In this document: positions 52,635 through 61,486 of the stretch, in pieces
How the letters are laid out: every line of letters begins with the position of its first letter
How positions within the stretch are numbered: position 1 is the stretch's first letter
Notes under the pieces: generated by a model
Database searches by the model: none
What the model saw: the letters and a program-made list of their open reading frames with translations, nothing else
Told to the model about the DNA's origin: nothing
NCBI GenBank assembly: GCA_037191015.1
Contig: JBBCKD010000027.1
Coordinates: 124,001-188,000, forward strand
From: Ravibacter sp037191015
GTDB taxonomy: Bacteria > Bacteroidota > Bacteroidia > Cytophagales > Spirosomataceae
Direction: 5' to 3'
DNA length: 64,000 nucleotides
Translations under genes and position numbers: made by a program

Positions 52635-52927
52635 TGCCTGCCAATAGCAAATACCTGACTACCAGAGGCCAGCGTGCCGTCAAAATCATTACGGGTCTTG
52701 TCGGAGGTTATCTCGTTTCGGCAACCTTTCATCTGTTCCTGGCTTCGTTTCCCGCAACGAGAGATGCTGTTATCATTCTTTCGAGCTTCTCTTTCTTCAT
52801 CGTCTGGGCCGGGTTGCTGTTACTGGTCTTCCTGGCTGGAAATGCCTGGAATGCCCTGCTGCTTTACCTGCTGCTGACCCTTACTTTCGGAGGGGCCTTC
52901 TGGTATTTAAAATCTGTATTTCTATGA
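52634..52927 (+). CDS. DUF3649-like small membrane protein of siderophore locus
   Basis: The 97-residue protein has three hydrophobic helices with 'VGGYLVSATFHLFLASFPATRDAVI' in the shape (GGY..LP..R..AVL) of DUF3649 proteins from iron-uptake clusters. It overlaps the neighbouring genes by one base on the left and four bases on the right (ATGA at 52924-52927), so the three genes are translationally coupled. Confidence 0.65.
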   Translation: MPANSKYLTTRGQRAVKIITGLVGGYLVSATFHLFLASFPATRDAVIILSSFSFFIVWAGLLLLVFLAGNAWNALLLYLLLTLTFGGAFWYLKSVFL

Positions 52928-54050
52928 AGCTGAAGGGGCTTGCGAACCGGCCGTACAATATATTTTTCCATTTGCATACCGTAAGCGGGATCGTTCTGGC
53001 TGTAGCGCTGTTTGTCATTTTTTTCGCCGGGGCGTTCACGCTTTTCAAATCCGAATTCTATCTATGGGAAAACCCCCAGGCCCGTACTGCCGGGATCCGG
53101 GATTTTACGCTTGGGAAAGCGCTTAATGCCCTCAAAAACGAGGAGCTTGCGTTCGATCTGAATGACGAAACCTTTATATCGCTGCCTACGGCGCAAAACC
53201 CGGTAGTCCAGATTTTCGCTCACATCCGGCCCGAGCAGGAAGGGGCCCCCGAAATACACTACGCGGGGAAGATGGACCCCGGGACCTTTAAGATGCTGGA
53301 GTGACCTACCGAATGATCAGTAAAGACCCGAAGGTGTTTTTTTCCAGTGCTTATGTGGGTTACCGGCTGAAAGAAGGCGAAGAAACTTTCAGCTCCCTTC
53401 CTCAGAATAAGAAGTTTACTTACAAGGTCATCGAGTCGATCATGCACCTGCACTTTGCTTCTTTCGGGGGCCTCTTTGTGAAAGCGGTGTATTTTATAAT
53501 GGCCCTGTTCTCCTGCTTTGTCTTCGTGAGCGGGATCCTTATCTGGAAGGAGGCCCGGGACAACAGCCGCTATACCGCGGACCAGAAACGCTTTCACCGG
53601 CGGGTTACCCACATATTCCTCGCCATCTGCTTCACCTTGTTCCCGGCCACCGCTATCCTGTTTTCGGCGGAGCTGCTGTTGCCCGTCACCGATCACGTCT
53701 TCCGGGTAAACACGTTTTTTTTCCTGTCATGGCTGCTCCTCTCGCTGGCGGCCATGCGGTTGTCGTCCGAGAGGGCCATCACCCGTTTCAACCTATGGCT
53801 GGGAGGCCTGTTCTCGCTGCTGGTCCCGCTGGTGAACGGGTTGGTCACAGGCGACTGGCTATGGAAAACCCCGATTATCCAGGTATGGGCTACGGACCTC
53901 TTCTGGCTGGCTACGGGCCTGCTCAGCTTTTCTGTCTACCGTTTTACCCGCTTACGGAAGCTGCCGGAAACGGCGGTCGTTGTACCGGCCCCCAGGAAGA
54001 TCGGGATCCGCAAAAAGCCCGGAAAAAAAGGCGCGCCTTCAAGTATTTAA
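52924..54050 (+). pseudogene. PepSY/PiuB-type ferrisiderophore reductase with deletion and frameshift
   Basis: Residues 1-126 (52924-53304) carry the family's first helix, 'NIFFHLHTVSGIVLAVALF', and part of the PepSY domain, then stop. The other frame, from the GTG at 53301, supplies 249 further residues ('SIMHLHFASFGGLFVKAVYF', 'VFVSGILIWKEARDN', 'HRRVTHIFLAICF') to 54050, the C-terminal helices. In relatives of about 500 residues, the two parts are separated by a long segment that is absent here. So an internal deletion with a change of frame near 53290-53304 has broken the gene. Confidence 0.8.
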
Positions 54051-54142
54051 TCCCTTGAAACGGGATTCCGGGATATAAAGCGTCATGCGATGCCATGTCA
54101 TATCCCGGAATCCCCGGCGATGGTATAACATGAAGCAATAGG

Positions 54143-54538
54143 TTATGCCCCTCGCCGCTTGCTCTCTTCAATAAAGGCTGTCATGTCGGCGGCCGGCCGG
54201 ATTTCCCAGCTACTGCCACCGCGCCCCAACCGGAGAGACGGATGCTTTGACAGCAGGCGGATGGCATGATTCAGGTCAGTGGCTTCAAGTATCATAATAC
54301 CACCGATCTGCTCCTTAGTTTCGGCAAAGGGCCCGTCGGTCACGGAGACCTTCCCGCCGCGCCATCTCAGTGTGGCGGCGTTCCGGGCTTCCTGCAGCCC
54401 CTCTCCACCTGTAAAGTGACCATTCTTTCGAAGCTCGTCATCGTAGCTGAAACACTCGTCCATAAAAGTGTTCCGTTCACTTTCGGATAGTGTCTCCCAG
54501 ATTTCTTCATCCATGTATCCAAGACAAATGTATTTCAT
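54143..54538 (-). CDS. YciI/DGPF-family protein
   Basis: This 131-residue protein starts MKYICLGYMDEEIW and contains the DGPF motif 'VSVTDGPFAETKEQIGG' and a characteristic 'ATDLNHAIRLLSKHPS' helix. DGPF proteins are typical partners of ECF42 sigma factors and are thought to lie in the regulon. It follows the DHFR-like gene by 60 bases and the sigma factor gene by the same strand. Confidence 0.9.
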   Translation of the reverse strand: MKYICLGYMDEEIWETLSESERNTFMDECFSYDDELRKNGHFTGGEGLQEARNAATLRWRGGKVSVTDGPFAETKEQIGGIMILEATDLNHAIRLLSKHPSLRLGRGGSSWEIRPAADMTAFIEESKRRGA

Positions 54539-54598
54539 GATGTTTTCGGTTTATTTATCAAATTTCCTGTACTGCCTGACCTCTTCCGGAAACAGCCG

Positions 54599-55306
54599 TC
54601 AGGCGTCCCGGTCCGGTTTGCGCCGAAGGACAACATGAGTAGCTTTTTCCGATGTTTCGAACCGGACGCATTCGTAACCGGATTTCCGCAAGTCAACGTT
54701 GTCGAACAGTCGTTCACCCCGACCTAATATCGTTGGTGTGATGGCAATATGCAGCTCATCGATCAGTCCCTCGCGCAGGTACTGCTGTATGGTATTCGCT
54801 CCGCCTCCGATCAGGATATCCTTTCCATTGGCTGCTTCCCGGGCCCTGGCAAGCGCCTCATGAATACCTTCCGTAATGAAGTAAAAGGTCGTTCCCCCTT
54901 CCATTTCCAAAGGTGGCCTGGCATGATGCGTCAGCACGTAAACCGGGACGTGATAAGGAGGATTGTCCCCCCACCAGCCCTTCCAGCTCATATCCGGCCA
55001 GGGGCCGCGAACCGGCCCGAACATATTCCTGCCAAGAATCCAGGCGCCGATATTTTCGGTTGCGCGCATCGCGAAATCGTTATCGATCCCTTCGACTCCG
55101 CCTTCCCTTCCATGCATCTGCCTCCACGAACGGGTGGAAACTACCCAGTCGTGCATGTCTTCACCACCTATGCCGAGCGGATTGTCAATGCTTTGATCCG
55201 CTCCCGCGCCGTAGCCGTCAAGGGAGATGGTAAAGCTCCCGACTCGCACCCGCGTCGTCATCGCGCTTTGGTTGTCTTTTCCGATGTCTTTTTTGTTTTC
55301 AGCCAT
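54599..55306 (-). CDS. RibD/dihydrofolate reductase-like protein
   Basis: From ATG 55306 the product has 235 residues; the open frame extends further upstream but the extra part overlaps the sigma factor leader and lacks coding character. Motifs are 'VGSFTISLDGYGAGAD' (N-terminal), 'GRNMFGPVRGPW' and 'IGGGANTIQQYLREGLIDEL', of the RibD C-terminal family. It is an NADPH-type reductase by fold with unknown substrate. Together with the DGPF gene it completes an ECF42 cluster. Confidence 0.88.
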   Translation of the reverse strand: MAENKKDIGKDNQSAMTTRVRVGSFTISLDGYGAGADQSIDNPLGIGGEDMHDWVVSTRSWRQMHGREGGVEGIDNDFAMRATENIGAWILGRNMFGPVRGPWPDMSWKGWWGDNPPYHVPVYVLTHHARPPLEMEGGTTFYFITEGIHEALARAREAANGKDILIGGGANTIQQYLREGLIDELHIAITPTILGRGERLFDNVDLRKSGYECVRFETSEKATHVVLRRKPDRDA

Positions 55307-55415
55307 GATCCGCTGTTGTTTATGGTGATTTAATTTTATTGTGCTTTCACCATGTAGTCGAATGGCAGAAGACGAAATCGACAAACAATTTCGAAATTTT
55401 TTACATTTCCGGAAA

Positions 55416-56681
55416 TTACGTTCCCAGTTCGCTGAGCTTTCGTTCGATAAACCGCCGTTCCGGGTCTTGTTGTGCCAGCGCAAGGGCACGTTCCCATGAT
55501 GCCCTTGCTTCGTTTACCCGGCCCGTTTTCCGGCATAGCTCCGCCCGGGCGGAGTGCGCGAGGTGATAGTCGTTTAAGTCTCCACGCTCCAGGATCGCTT
55601 CGATCTGCCGCAACCCTGCTTCAGGGCCCTTGTGCATGGCAATGGCGACAGCCCGGTTTAATTCAATCACAGGAGAAGGATTTATGCGCAGCAACAGGCT
55701 ATACAGCCCGGTGATCTGTGCCCAGTCCGTAGCATCGGGGCGCGGCGCTTCGGCGTGCAGGGCGGCGATGGCTGCCTGCAGTGCATAAAGCCCGGGCTGC
55801 CTGGATGAAAATGCCCGTTCTACCAGCGCCAGCCCCTCCCCGATCATATCCCGGCCCCAAAGCGATCGATCCTGGTCTTCCAGGAGAATGAGATCACCCT
55901 TCGGTGAGGTACGGGCCGGGCGGCGGGATTCGTGCAGCAGCATAAGGCCGAGCAGTCCTGCTACTTCCGGATCAGGCAGCAAAACGTATAGCATGCGCCC
56001 AAGCCGGATCGCCTCGCCCGAAAGGTCTACACGGGTTACCGATTCGCCGGATGAGGCGTAATAGCCTTCGTTGAACACCAGGTAAATCACTTGGAGCACG
56101 GCTCCCAGCCGATCGGGCAATTCATGTTCCGGCGGCACTTCGAACGGTATTTTCGCCTCACGGATTTTGGTCTTGGCGCGGACAATCCGCTGGGCCATGG
56201 TAGACGGCGTAACAAGAAACGCGCTGGCGATCGCTTCGGTGGTCAGGTCGCAAACCTCGCGCATGGTCATGGCCGTGCGCGCGTCGGGCGGCAGGGCGGG
56301 GTGACAGCAGGTAAAGATCAGCCGCAGCACATCGTCTTCAATCGCTTTGTCGACCAGCCCGGAAGGATCGGAAGCCTCATCCTCCATTTGCCGGACTTGC
56401 TTTTCCTGCAACGGGTCGAACTTTGATTCGCGGCGGACGCGATCGATAGCTTTATACCGGCCGGTAGAAACGAGCCACGCCCGCGGATTCGAAGGAATGC
56501 CTTTTTCGCCCCATTGCTCAAGCGCTGTCTTGAAGGCGTCATGCATGGCGTCTTCGGCAAGGTCAAAGTCGTCGAGCAACCGAATCAGCGTAGCAAACAC
56601 CGAGCGCGACTCATTACGATAAATCTCGCCTACGAGCCGGGAAATATGTTCCGGAGAATCGGTTGTTTGTTTGACTTTCAT
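55416..56681 (-). CDS. ECF42-type RNA polymerase sigma factor with TPR-like C-terminus
   Basis: The 421-residue protein combines a sigma-70 region 2 ('DFDLAEDAMHDAFKTALEQW', 37-56), a region 4 HTH ('AIASAFLVTPSTMAQRIVRAKTKI') and a long C-terminal helical TPR-like extension (about 190-421) with 'LPDRLGAVLQVIYLVFNEGYY', the ECF42 hallmark. These sigma factors lack an anti-sigma factor and depend on the C-terminal domain. GC content and codon style are higher than in neighbours and similar to Proteobacteria/Actinobacteria, hinting at transfer. Gene order sigma-DHFR-DGPF is typical. Confidence 0.92.
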   Translation of the reverse strand: MKVKQTTDSPEHISRLVGEIYRNESRSVFATLIRLLDDFDLAEDAMHDAFKTALEQWGEKGIPSNPRAWLVSTGRYKAIDRVRRESKFDPLQEKQVRQMEDEASDPSGLVDKAIEDDVLRLIFTCCHPALPPDARTAMTMREVCDLTTEAIASAFLVTPSTMAQRIVRAKTKIREAKIPFEVPPEHELPDRLGAVLQVIYLVFNEGYYASSGESVTRVDLSGEAIRLGRMLYVLLPDPEVAGLLGLMLLHESRRPARTSPKGDLILLEDQDRSLWGRDMIGEGLALVERAFSSRQPGLYALQAAIAALHAEAPRPDATDWAQITGLYSLLLRINPSPVIELNRAVAIAMHKGPEAGLRQIEAILERGDLNDYHLAHSARAELCRKTGRVNEARASWERALALAQQDPERRFIERKLSELGT

Positions 56682-57034
56682 ACCCTATAGGTTCAGGTGT
56701 CCGGGTAGCTTTCCGGGGCATCCGGCTTCTTTGCCCGTAACTGCCTGTATTGTACTATCCACTCGTTTACCTAGCCCAGCTTATCTACCGGATTTGAGGA
56801 CGTGATAAAAACTTCTCATATCTATGGATTTTAAAGTTACGTATGTATTTGATTTCTTACGATAGGTCATTCACCATCATAACCACTTTTTACGATCTCA
56901 AAAGCCACGGGCCAATTCACTGGCGTATTCATATTACTTTAAAATGGCTTTACCCAACAATCTCTGTACTGATCCTTACCGACCGGAAGGCCTGCTTAGC
57001 TGATTTGTTTTATTCACCTTGAATACCAATTAAA
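56682..57034. other. Non-coding gap after the sigma factor gene
   Basis: The roughly 350-base region upstream of the sigma factor gene has no supported ORF; only short shadow frames. It should contain the sigma factor's promoter, but no clear TAnnTTTG match was seen near the gene. Confidence 0.45.
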
Positions 57035-57063
57035 AAGTTCCGGGAACTATTTTCCCGGAACTT
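57035..57063 (-). terminator. Terminator of the 57082 gene, 12-bp stem
   Basis: 57035-57046 pairs perfectly with 57052-57063, loop CTATT. On the minus strand it is followed by a run of T (ACTTTTTAAT-like), so it is a rho-independent terminator for the T9SS-type protein gene ending at 57082. Confidence 0.8.
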
Positions 57064-57081
57064 CTATAAAAAGTGAATCTG

Positions 57082-58590
57082 CTATATCAGTTGAACCCTT
57101 ATCTTCTCGGTTTTCTTATCCTCTTTCTCTATATACAAATAGTATATCCCCCTGGGCAAATCCTTCACATTAAGCATTAGTTGATGTTTACCATCTTTTG
57201 TTGACTTCAAATCATTTATCGCTTTTGAATTGAAAGACATGACGGCTACAGTTGAAGCTTCAGTATAGAGATTAATTTGCTGGGGAACGATTGGCAGCTG
57301 AAGCGTTAATGTTTCAGTGGCCGGGTTGGGATAAGCTACAAGCATCGATCCGCCGGGAGGAACTAAGTAGAAAAGATAAGTTATAGATCCGCAAGAATTG
57401 GTAGCTTTTCCTTCAATTCTTGCATAATCAATTATATAACTAATATCACACATGTGCTCGTTTCCCGTAACCGGCCATATAGGCGCTGTCCCTGCTAGCA
57501 GCGTCCAGGAGTAGCTGGCCGCATTGTAGGAGGGGATCGCAATCCTGGAACCATTCGGAACCTCAGCAGGATAATATGGATCGTACCAACTTATAGGAAT
57601 TCCATTAATGAGCGTGTCCGTTATAACCGGTGGCCCAAATCTTACCTGAACTGTTTTGGAGTTTTGACTAAGAACTCCACAAGCAGAGCTTTTGGCATAA
57701 ACATCTATACTCCCGGTCCCCGAAGAGCCTACGGTAACAGGACTCGAGGTATTAACATTCGCATTTACTCCATTTATATTAACTAAAGAGCTTGGTTGCC
57801 ATGTAAAACTATCAGCATTCGATCCGCTTGCTGATAAAGTCACGGTACTGGAAGGACTACAGGTTAGAATGTTTTCTGATGATACGCTTGTTATCGTTGG
57901 CAACGGTCGCTTTAAATTGACAGACAGACTTTGGTATGTAGTGCCATCCGCTCGATTTGCCTTCACCTGGATCACGCCCTCGCCCGCATTCGTAGGAACA
58001 ACTGTAACTGTTGGAACCGTTGTAGCTGCAAACTCTGGCGACCATCCGCTTGGAAAATACCAAAGATACTGAACAGCGGCGGTAGGATCAGTGACTGGCA
58101 CGGAAGATGTAAGGGTAATAGAACCGGTACCGCATGAATGGGTGCGTGTCTGACCATTCAGGTAAGAACTTCCGGCAATATTCAAATTATTTATCGGTCC
58201 TATATACTTAACTTGAATCTGTAGCTTAGGAGTTAAACCGGTCATGGGGATACCATCAATAGTTGACCAATTCAGCCTTGCTTGAATAGTAAATTTATCA
58301 ACTCCGTTTGGTGAATTTGGCCATTGAACATTATCGAGCTGTTTGCTAAGTATTGTAGGCGAAGTGCCATTGATATGAACTATACTCATTCCATTTGTAT
58401 GCCCTGTAATTGTCCAAACTGCCACTAAATTTTTCGCACCAGCTGGTAGTCCGGATACATTCAAAATATAAGTTTGTGCACTTAGGGGCTCAATGTTAGT
58501 AGTATTTCCCGAAATAGACAGAGTTTGAGCAACAGCAGCAAATTGCTGTAAACAAATACCCAAAATTAGGATAGTAAGCTTTGTTTTCAT
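57082..58590 (-). CDS. Secreted multi-Ig-like protein with T9SS sorting domain
   Basis: The 502-residue protein has a signal peptide ending AVAQ, several PKD/Ig-like beta-sandwich segments ('VQYLWYFPSGWSP', 'SSTVTLSASGSNADSFTWQPSS', 'NAASYSWTLLAGTAP') and a C-terminal T9SS type A domain ('LVAYPNPATETLTLQLP' ... 'GIYYLYIEKEDKKTEKIRVQLI' in part, 420-502). It should be secreted by the T9SS and anchored to the surface. No catalytic motif is seen. It is 28 bases downstream of the barrel-protein gene on the same strand; composition is AT-rich. Confidence 0.85.
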   Translation of the reverse strand: MKTKLTILILGICLQQFAAVAQTLSISGNTTNIEPLSAQTYILNVSGLPAGAKNLVAVWTITGHTNGMSIVHINGTSPTILSKQLDNVQWPNSPNGVDKFTIQARLNWSTIDGIPMTGLTPKLQIQVKYIGPINNLNIAGSSYLNGQTRTHSCGTGSITLTSSVPVTDPTAAVQYLWYFPSGWSPEFAATTVPTVTVVPTNAGEGVIQVKANRADGTTYQSLSVNLKRPLPTITSVSSENILTCSPSSTVTLSASGSNADSFTWQPSSLVNINGVNANVNTSSPVTVGSSGTGSIDVYAKSSACGVLSQNSKTVQVRFGPPVITDTLINGIPISWYDPYYPAEVPNGSRIAIPSYNAASYSWTLLAGTAPIWPVTGNEHMCDISYIIDYARIEGKATNSCGSITYLFYLVPPGGSMLVAYPNPATETLTLQLPIVPQQINLYTEASTVAVMSFNSKAINDLKSTKDGKHQLMLNVKDLPRGIYYLYIEKEDKKTEKIRVQLI

Positions 58591-58617
58591 GATACAATTG
58601 TTTAATGTTTACAAGAT

Positions 58618-59277
58618 TTAAAGATAGTAACTAAGGTAAATGACTGATATTGGAATCAATTTTGAGTAAAATCCGCTACTCTCCGTTATAGAAGGGTTAA
58701 TAATATAGTGATTATCCATATGAACATATCCTTCTCTATTTTTCGATTTTTCAAGTAGAAAATTAAAGTTTGTTTCCAGGGAGATACTTATCCGATCTGT
58801 CATAAAATATTTCCCTCCCGTAAATACTGACAGGCCGTATAATTGGCGTCTGGTTTCCGACCTGCTATAGGTAGGATTGTTGTCATTGATTCCCAGACCA
58901 ATTGTTACATCAGTAGCCTCACGCCTTATAGCTAAGTCTATTCCATAGCTATGAGTAAATCTTTTGTACTTCTTTTGCTTCTCGTAACCCACATCAAATG
59001 ATACATGGTAGCCGGACGGCCTATTTGCGCCTTTAACAGGGTGTTTAAAAGAAGTATTAAAATAAAAATCAGGACGTATGCGCAAAGCACCATCATTTGA
59101 AAGTTGTCTTCGCAGAATAAAACCATATGTACGACCCGATAAATCAACGGAGCTGGAAAAAAGAGACTTCAGATCTACACCCAGCTCCCATTTCAGGGGA
59201 GTTTCAGAAGATTCTTGACTGAAGCCTGGAAAACTGCTACAAAAAAGAAGTACTGCAATAAAAATTCGGTTTACCAT
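58618..59277 (-). CDS. Outer-membrane beta-barrel-like protein
   Basis: I start at ATG 59277 (MVNRIFIAVLLFCSSFPGFSQ), giving 219 residues; the open frame begins 15 codons earlier without a signal-like start. The mature part is a series of alternating strands ('YGFILRRQLSNDGALRIRPDFYFN', 'RRQLYGLSVFTGGKYFM', 'SISLETNFNFLLE') and ends YYL, as expected for a small barrel. It precedes the T9SS protein gene by 28 bases and may be its operon partner. Function is unknown. Confidence 0.75.
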   Translation of the reverse strand: MVNRIFIAVLLFCSSFPGFSQESSETPLKWELGVDLKSLFSSSVDLSGRTYGFILRRQLSNDGALRIRPDFYFNTSFKHPVKGANRPSGYHVSFDVGYEKQKKYKRFTHSYGIDLAIRREATDVTIGLGINDNNPTYSRSETRRQLYGLSVFTGGKYFMTDRISISLETNFNFLLEKSKNREGYVHMDNHYIINPSITESSGFYSKLIPISVIYLSYYL

Positions 59278-59417
59278 AAAAGCAGAATTAATGTGAAAGA
59301 AAAAGTTAGTGCTCGTCAACAAGAATATCGCTCATCTCTATCTTAGCCAATTGAGATACATTTGATGTTTGTATTCGCTTAAAATGATGGATAATAAGTG
59401 GAGATATTTTCATAAAT

Positions 59418-59588
59418 TTAACAGATTGATTGAGAGTATAGAATCAAAAATAGTACGATAAGTTTATTACCTCTAAAGGGGTTACTTTGATATGAACTTT
59501 TACTTGGCTGATCGACACCGGCTTGTTGTGCCCTTACCGAAGTTCCAATGATAAAGAGAATTAGACTATATTTAAAGCAATGAATCAT
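59418..59588 (-). CDS. Small ORF with signal peptide, possible remnant
   Basis: The minus strand encodes 56 residues from ATG 59588 to TAA at 59418: MIHCFKYSLILFIIGTSVRAQ is a textbook signal peptide ending AQ, followed by a short polar segment and a hydrophobic end. It lies upstream of and parallel to the barrel-protein gene. It is too short for the feature size used elsewhere. It could be a small secreted protein or the truncated start of a longer gene. Confidence 0.4.
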   Translation of the reverse strand: MIHCFKYSLILFIIGTSVRAQQAGVDQPSKSSYQSNPFRGNKLIVLFLILYSQSIC

Positions 59589-59989
59589 AGTATGGGAAGA
59601 TATTGCTAGCTGAATGAAAATATTTTAAATGCTATCATTTTAGAGTAGATAGACGAAGGATCAAGGTTCCAATCTAAAAGCAGTAATTAGATATATTCAA
59701 AGGTCTATAGCTGTACCAGCTCAGCTTTTCTTTGCCAACAAAGCTTAATTGCAGTAAGTTATAGTATTATTGCCGGGTTAAAATTTGGGATCAGTAAGTA
59801 AAAGACACATCAAGTGCTGAATATCTAAATTGCCACCCCATATCCTTTTTTGTTGTGAAGAGTGGTAAGCAGGTAAGCAAGTAGAGCAGTTCAAATTAAA
59901 TAATTAAGTATTTAGTGATCTATATATATTTATAAAACATAGGTTTATAGTACATAACGCAATAAACTTATTTCTTATATTTTACAATA
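59589..59989. other. AT-rich gap, no gene seen
   Basis: About 400 bases, strongly AT-rich, with no ORF of coding character and no clear hairpin. It lies between the small signal-peptide ORF and a broken hydrolase gene. Confidence 0.5.
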
Positions 59990-60707
59990 TCAAGAAATAT
60001 AAGAAAAATTTCCGTGACCACCCGGTATAATGGCCAACCGTGAATTAGCGATCAACCTGTGCATTTCGAGCGCGTGCTCCGGCGTGATTACATCCTGGTC
60101 TCCTATAAGGAACAGGACCGGTGCTTTGATGGATCTGATCTTTTCATCGGGAATGTCCTTAAAGCTGACCATCCGCTTGGCGTCCTTATCGTGCGCCGGC
60201 CGGCTCCGGCGCAACTTCCCGGTAGGCTTCCTTCAATGCTTCGGGCATATTCTCCAGCCTCGCCTGTTTCATGAAATCCCAGAACTGCGGCGGCACCCCA
60301 CTGCGTTTGCAAAGCGCTGAGGCAGCTATAACTTTGCTGACCTTGTCGGGGTGACGGATGGCGAGCTGTAGAGCCGTCGTACCGCCATTGCTGAAGCCAA
60401 AGAAATCAGCCCGGTCGATGCCCAGATTGTCAAGGAGTGAGGCAATGTCGTCCGCATCCTGTTCGAAGGTGAGATCAGCATCCCTGTCGCTGGTCCTTCC
60501 GTGTACCTGCAGTTCGACACCGACAACCTGCCGCTGCCTGGCCAGCTGCGGAATCACCGTTCCGAAGCTTGTCTGGATCGTGGAGCCACCGCCGTGGATC
60601 AATACCAGCGGCTTTCCTTCGCCGTAAATTTCATAGTACATGTTCAGGCCGTTCACCCGGGAGTAGCCGCTCTTGAAGGCCGGGCTTTCGGTAGTCGGAT
60701 CAATCAT
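59990..60707 (-). pseudogene. Broken alpha/beta hydrolase
   Basis: From ATG 60707, 173 residues encode an alpha/beta hydrolase with 'LVLIHGGGSTIQTSFG' (oxyanion region) and the nucleophile elbow 'FGFSNGGTTALQLA' (Ser near 108), then the frame leaves homology after 'EAYREVAPEP'. A second frame, about 59990-60214, continues 'DKDAKRMVSFKDIPDEKIRSI' and contains the catalytic Asp region 'LFLIGDQDVITPEHA' and the final His region 'IIPGGHG' before a premature end. So there is at least one frame change near 60190-60214 and a lost C-terminus. Confidence 0.78.
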
Positions 60708-61164
60708 ATTATCGGCTTTTGTTCGTTAAGCTCACTTTCCCGTCTTCAGCGATGGGTATCCCGAAAAACGGCTCTGTAAAGATAGCAACAGCCTGTTAAC
60801 GCTAAATTACTTCCGTAACTACCTGATTTTCAAAGTATGTGTGAAGGGTTCAGAGTCTAACACCTGATTTTGCTCTACTGCGTCGGGCGCTGAACGCGCG
60901 AGTGGCAAGTACAAGTCGTAATTCTTGTTTGTAAAAAAGAAAAGCCTTCTTTTACACATTGAAGTAGTACTATTTAATATTTGCTAAGTACTGTTGGTAA
61001 TACTATTTTTTTATAAGGAATAAAAGGTAAGTTCTATATGTATATACTCATATCTACTTCAAATCGGTTTCTTACCGATATTCTCTTGGAATATCTTCAA
61101 AAAAAGGCTACGAAGCAGAAATTTCAAACCCGTCGCCCCAAATACTAAAAAGTAAAATTTCCTT
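60708..61164. other. AT-rich gap, no gene seen
   Basis: About 450 bases between the divergently placed hydrolase pseudogene and the DUF4221-like fragment. No ORF, tRNA or hairpin of note was found. Part of it may hold the pseudogene's old promoter. Confidence 0.5.
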
Positions 61165-61401
61165 TTGCCTACGGAAACTAAAAATTTCAACTATGACAGG
61201 ATAGATGAGCCAACAAAACAATTGTCAATATCTGTTGTTTTTGATATTAATTTTAATTACCTTGGAGAGAAAAAATTGAAAGAAAATAAATATGAAATGT
61301 TTAATGATTTTATAGCATATAATGGTTTTTATTTACAAAATAAAAGAGATGATAAAGATTTACTTAAATTCACAAGATTCCAAATTGAAAGCATAAATTA
61401 G
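61165..61401 (+). pseudogene. C-terminal fragment resembling DUF4221 lipoprotein
   Basis: A 78-codon frame opens at a TTG with no upstream signal peptide or ATG. Its content, 'LSISVVFDINFNYLGEKKLKENKYE' (in part) and 'FNDFIAYNGFYLQNKRDDKDLLKFTRFQIESIN', resembles the last blade of DUF4221-type propeller lipoproteins, which end with a strand after a 'GLYISxNNP' loop. It is most likely a 3' remnant of such a gene. Composition is very AT-rich. The family match is tentative. Confidence 0.45.
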
Positions 61402-61486
61402 AAAACAATTTATTCACAGTATTAAAGGATAAAGTTTGTTCAGGTTGAACAATCTGTTATGATACTAACAGTAGAAAGTAGCTAGT

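Noticed and set aside
60940..60965. Imperfect inverted repeat around GTAAAAAAGAAAAG / CTTCTTTTAC
   Set aside because: Arms are mismatched and A/T-rich with no nearby gene end; probably chance.
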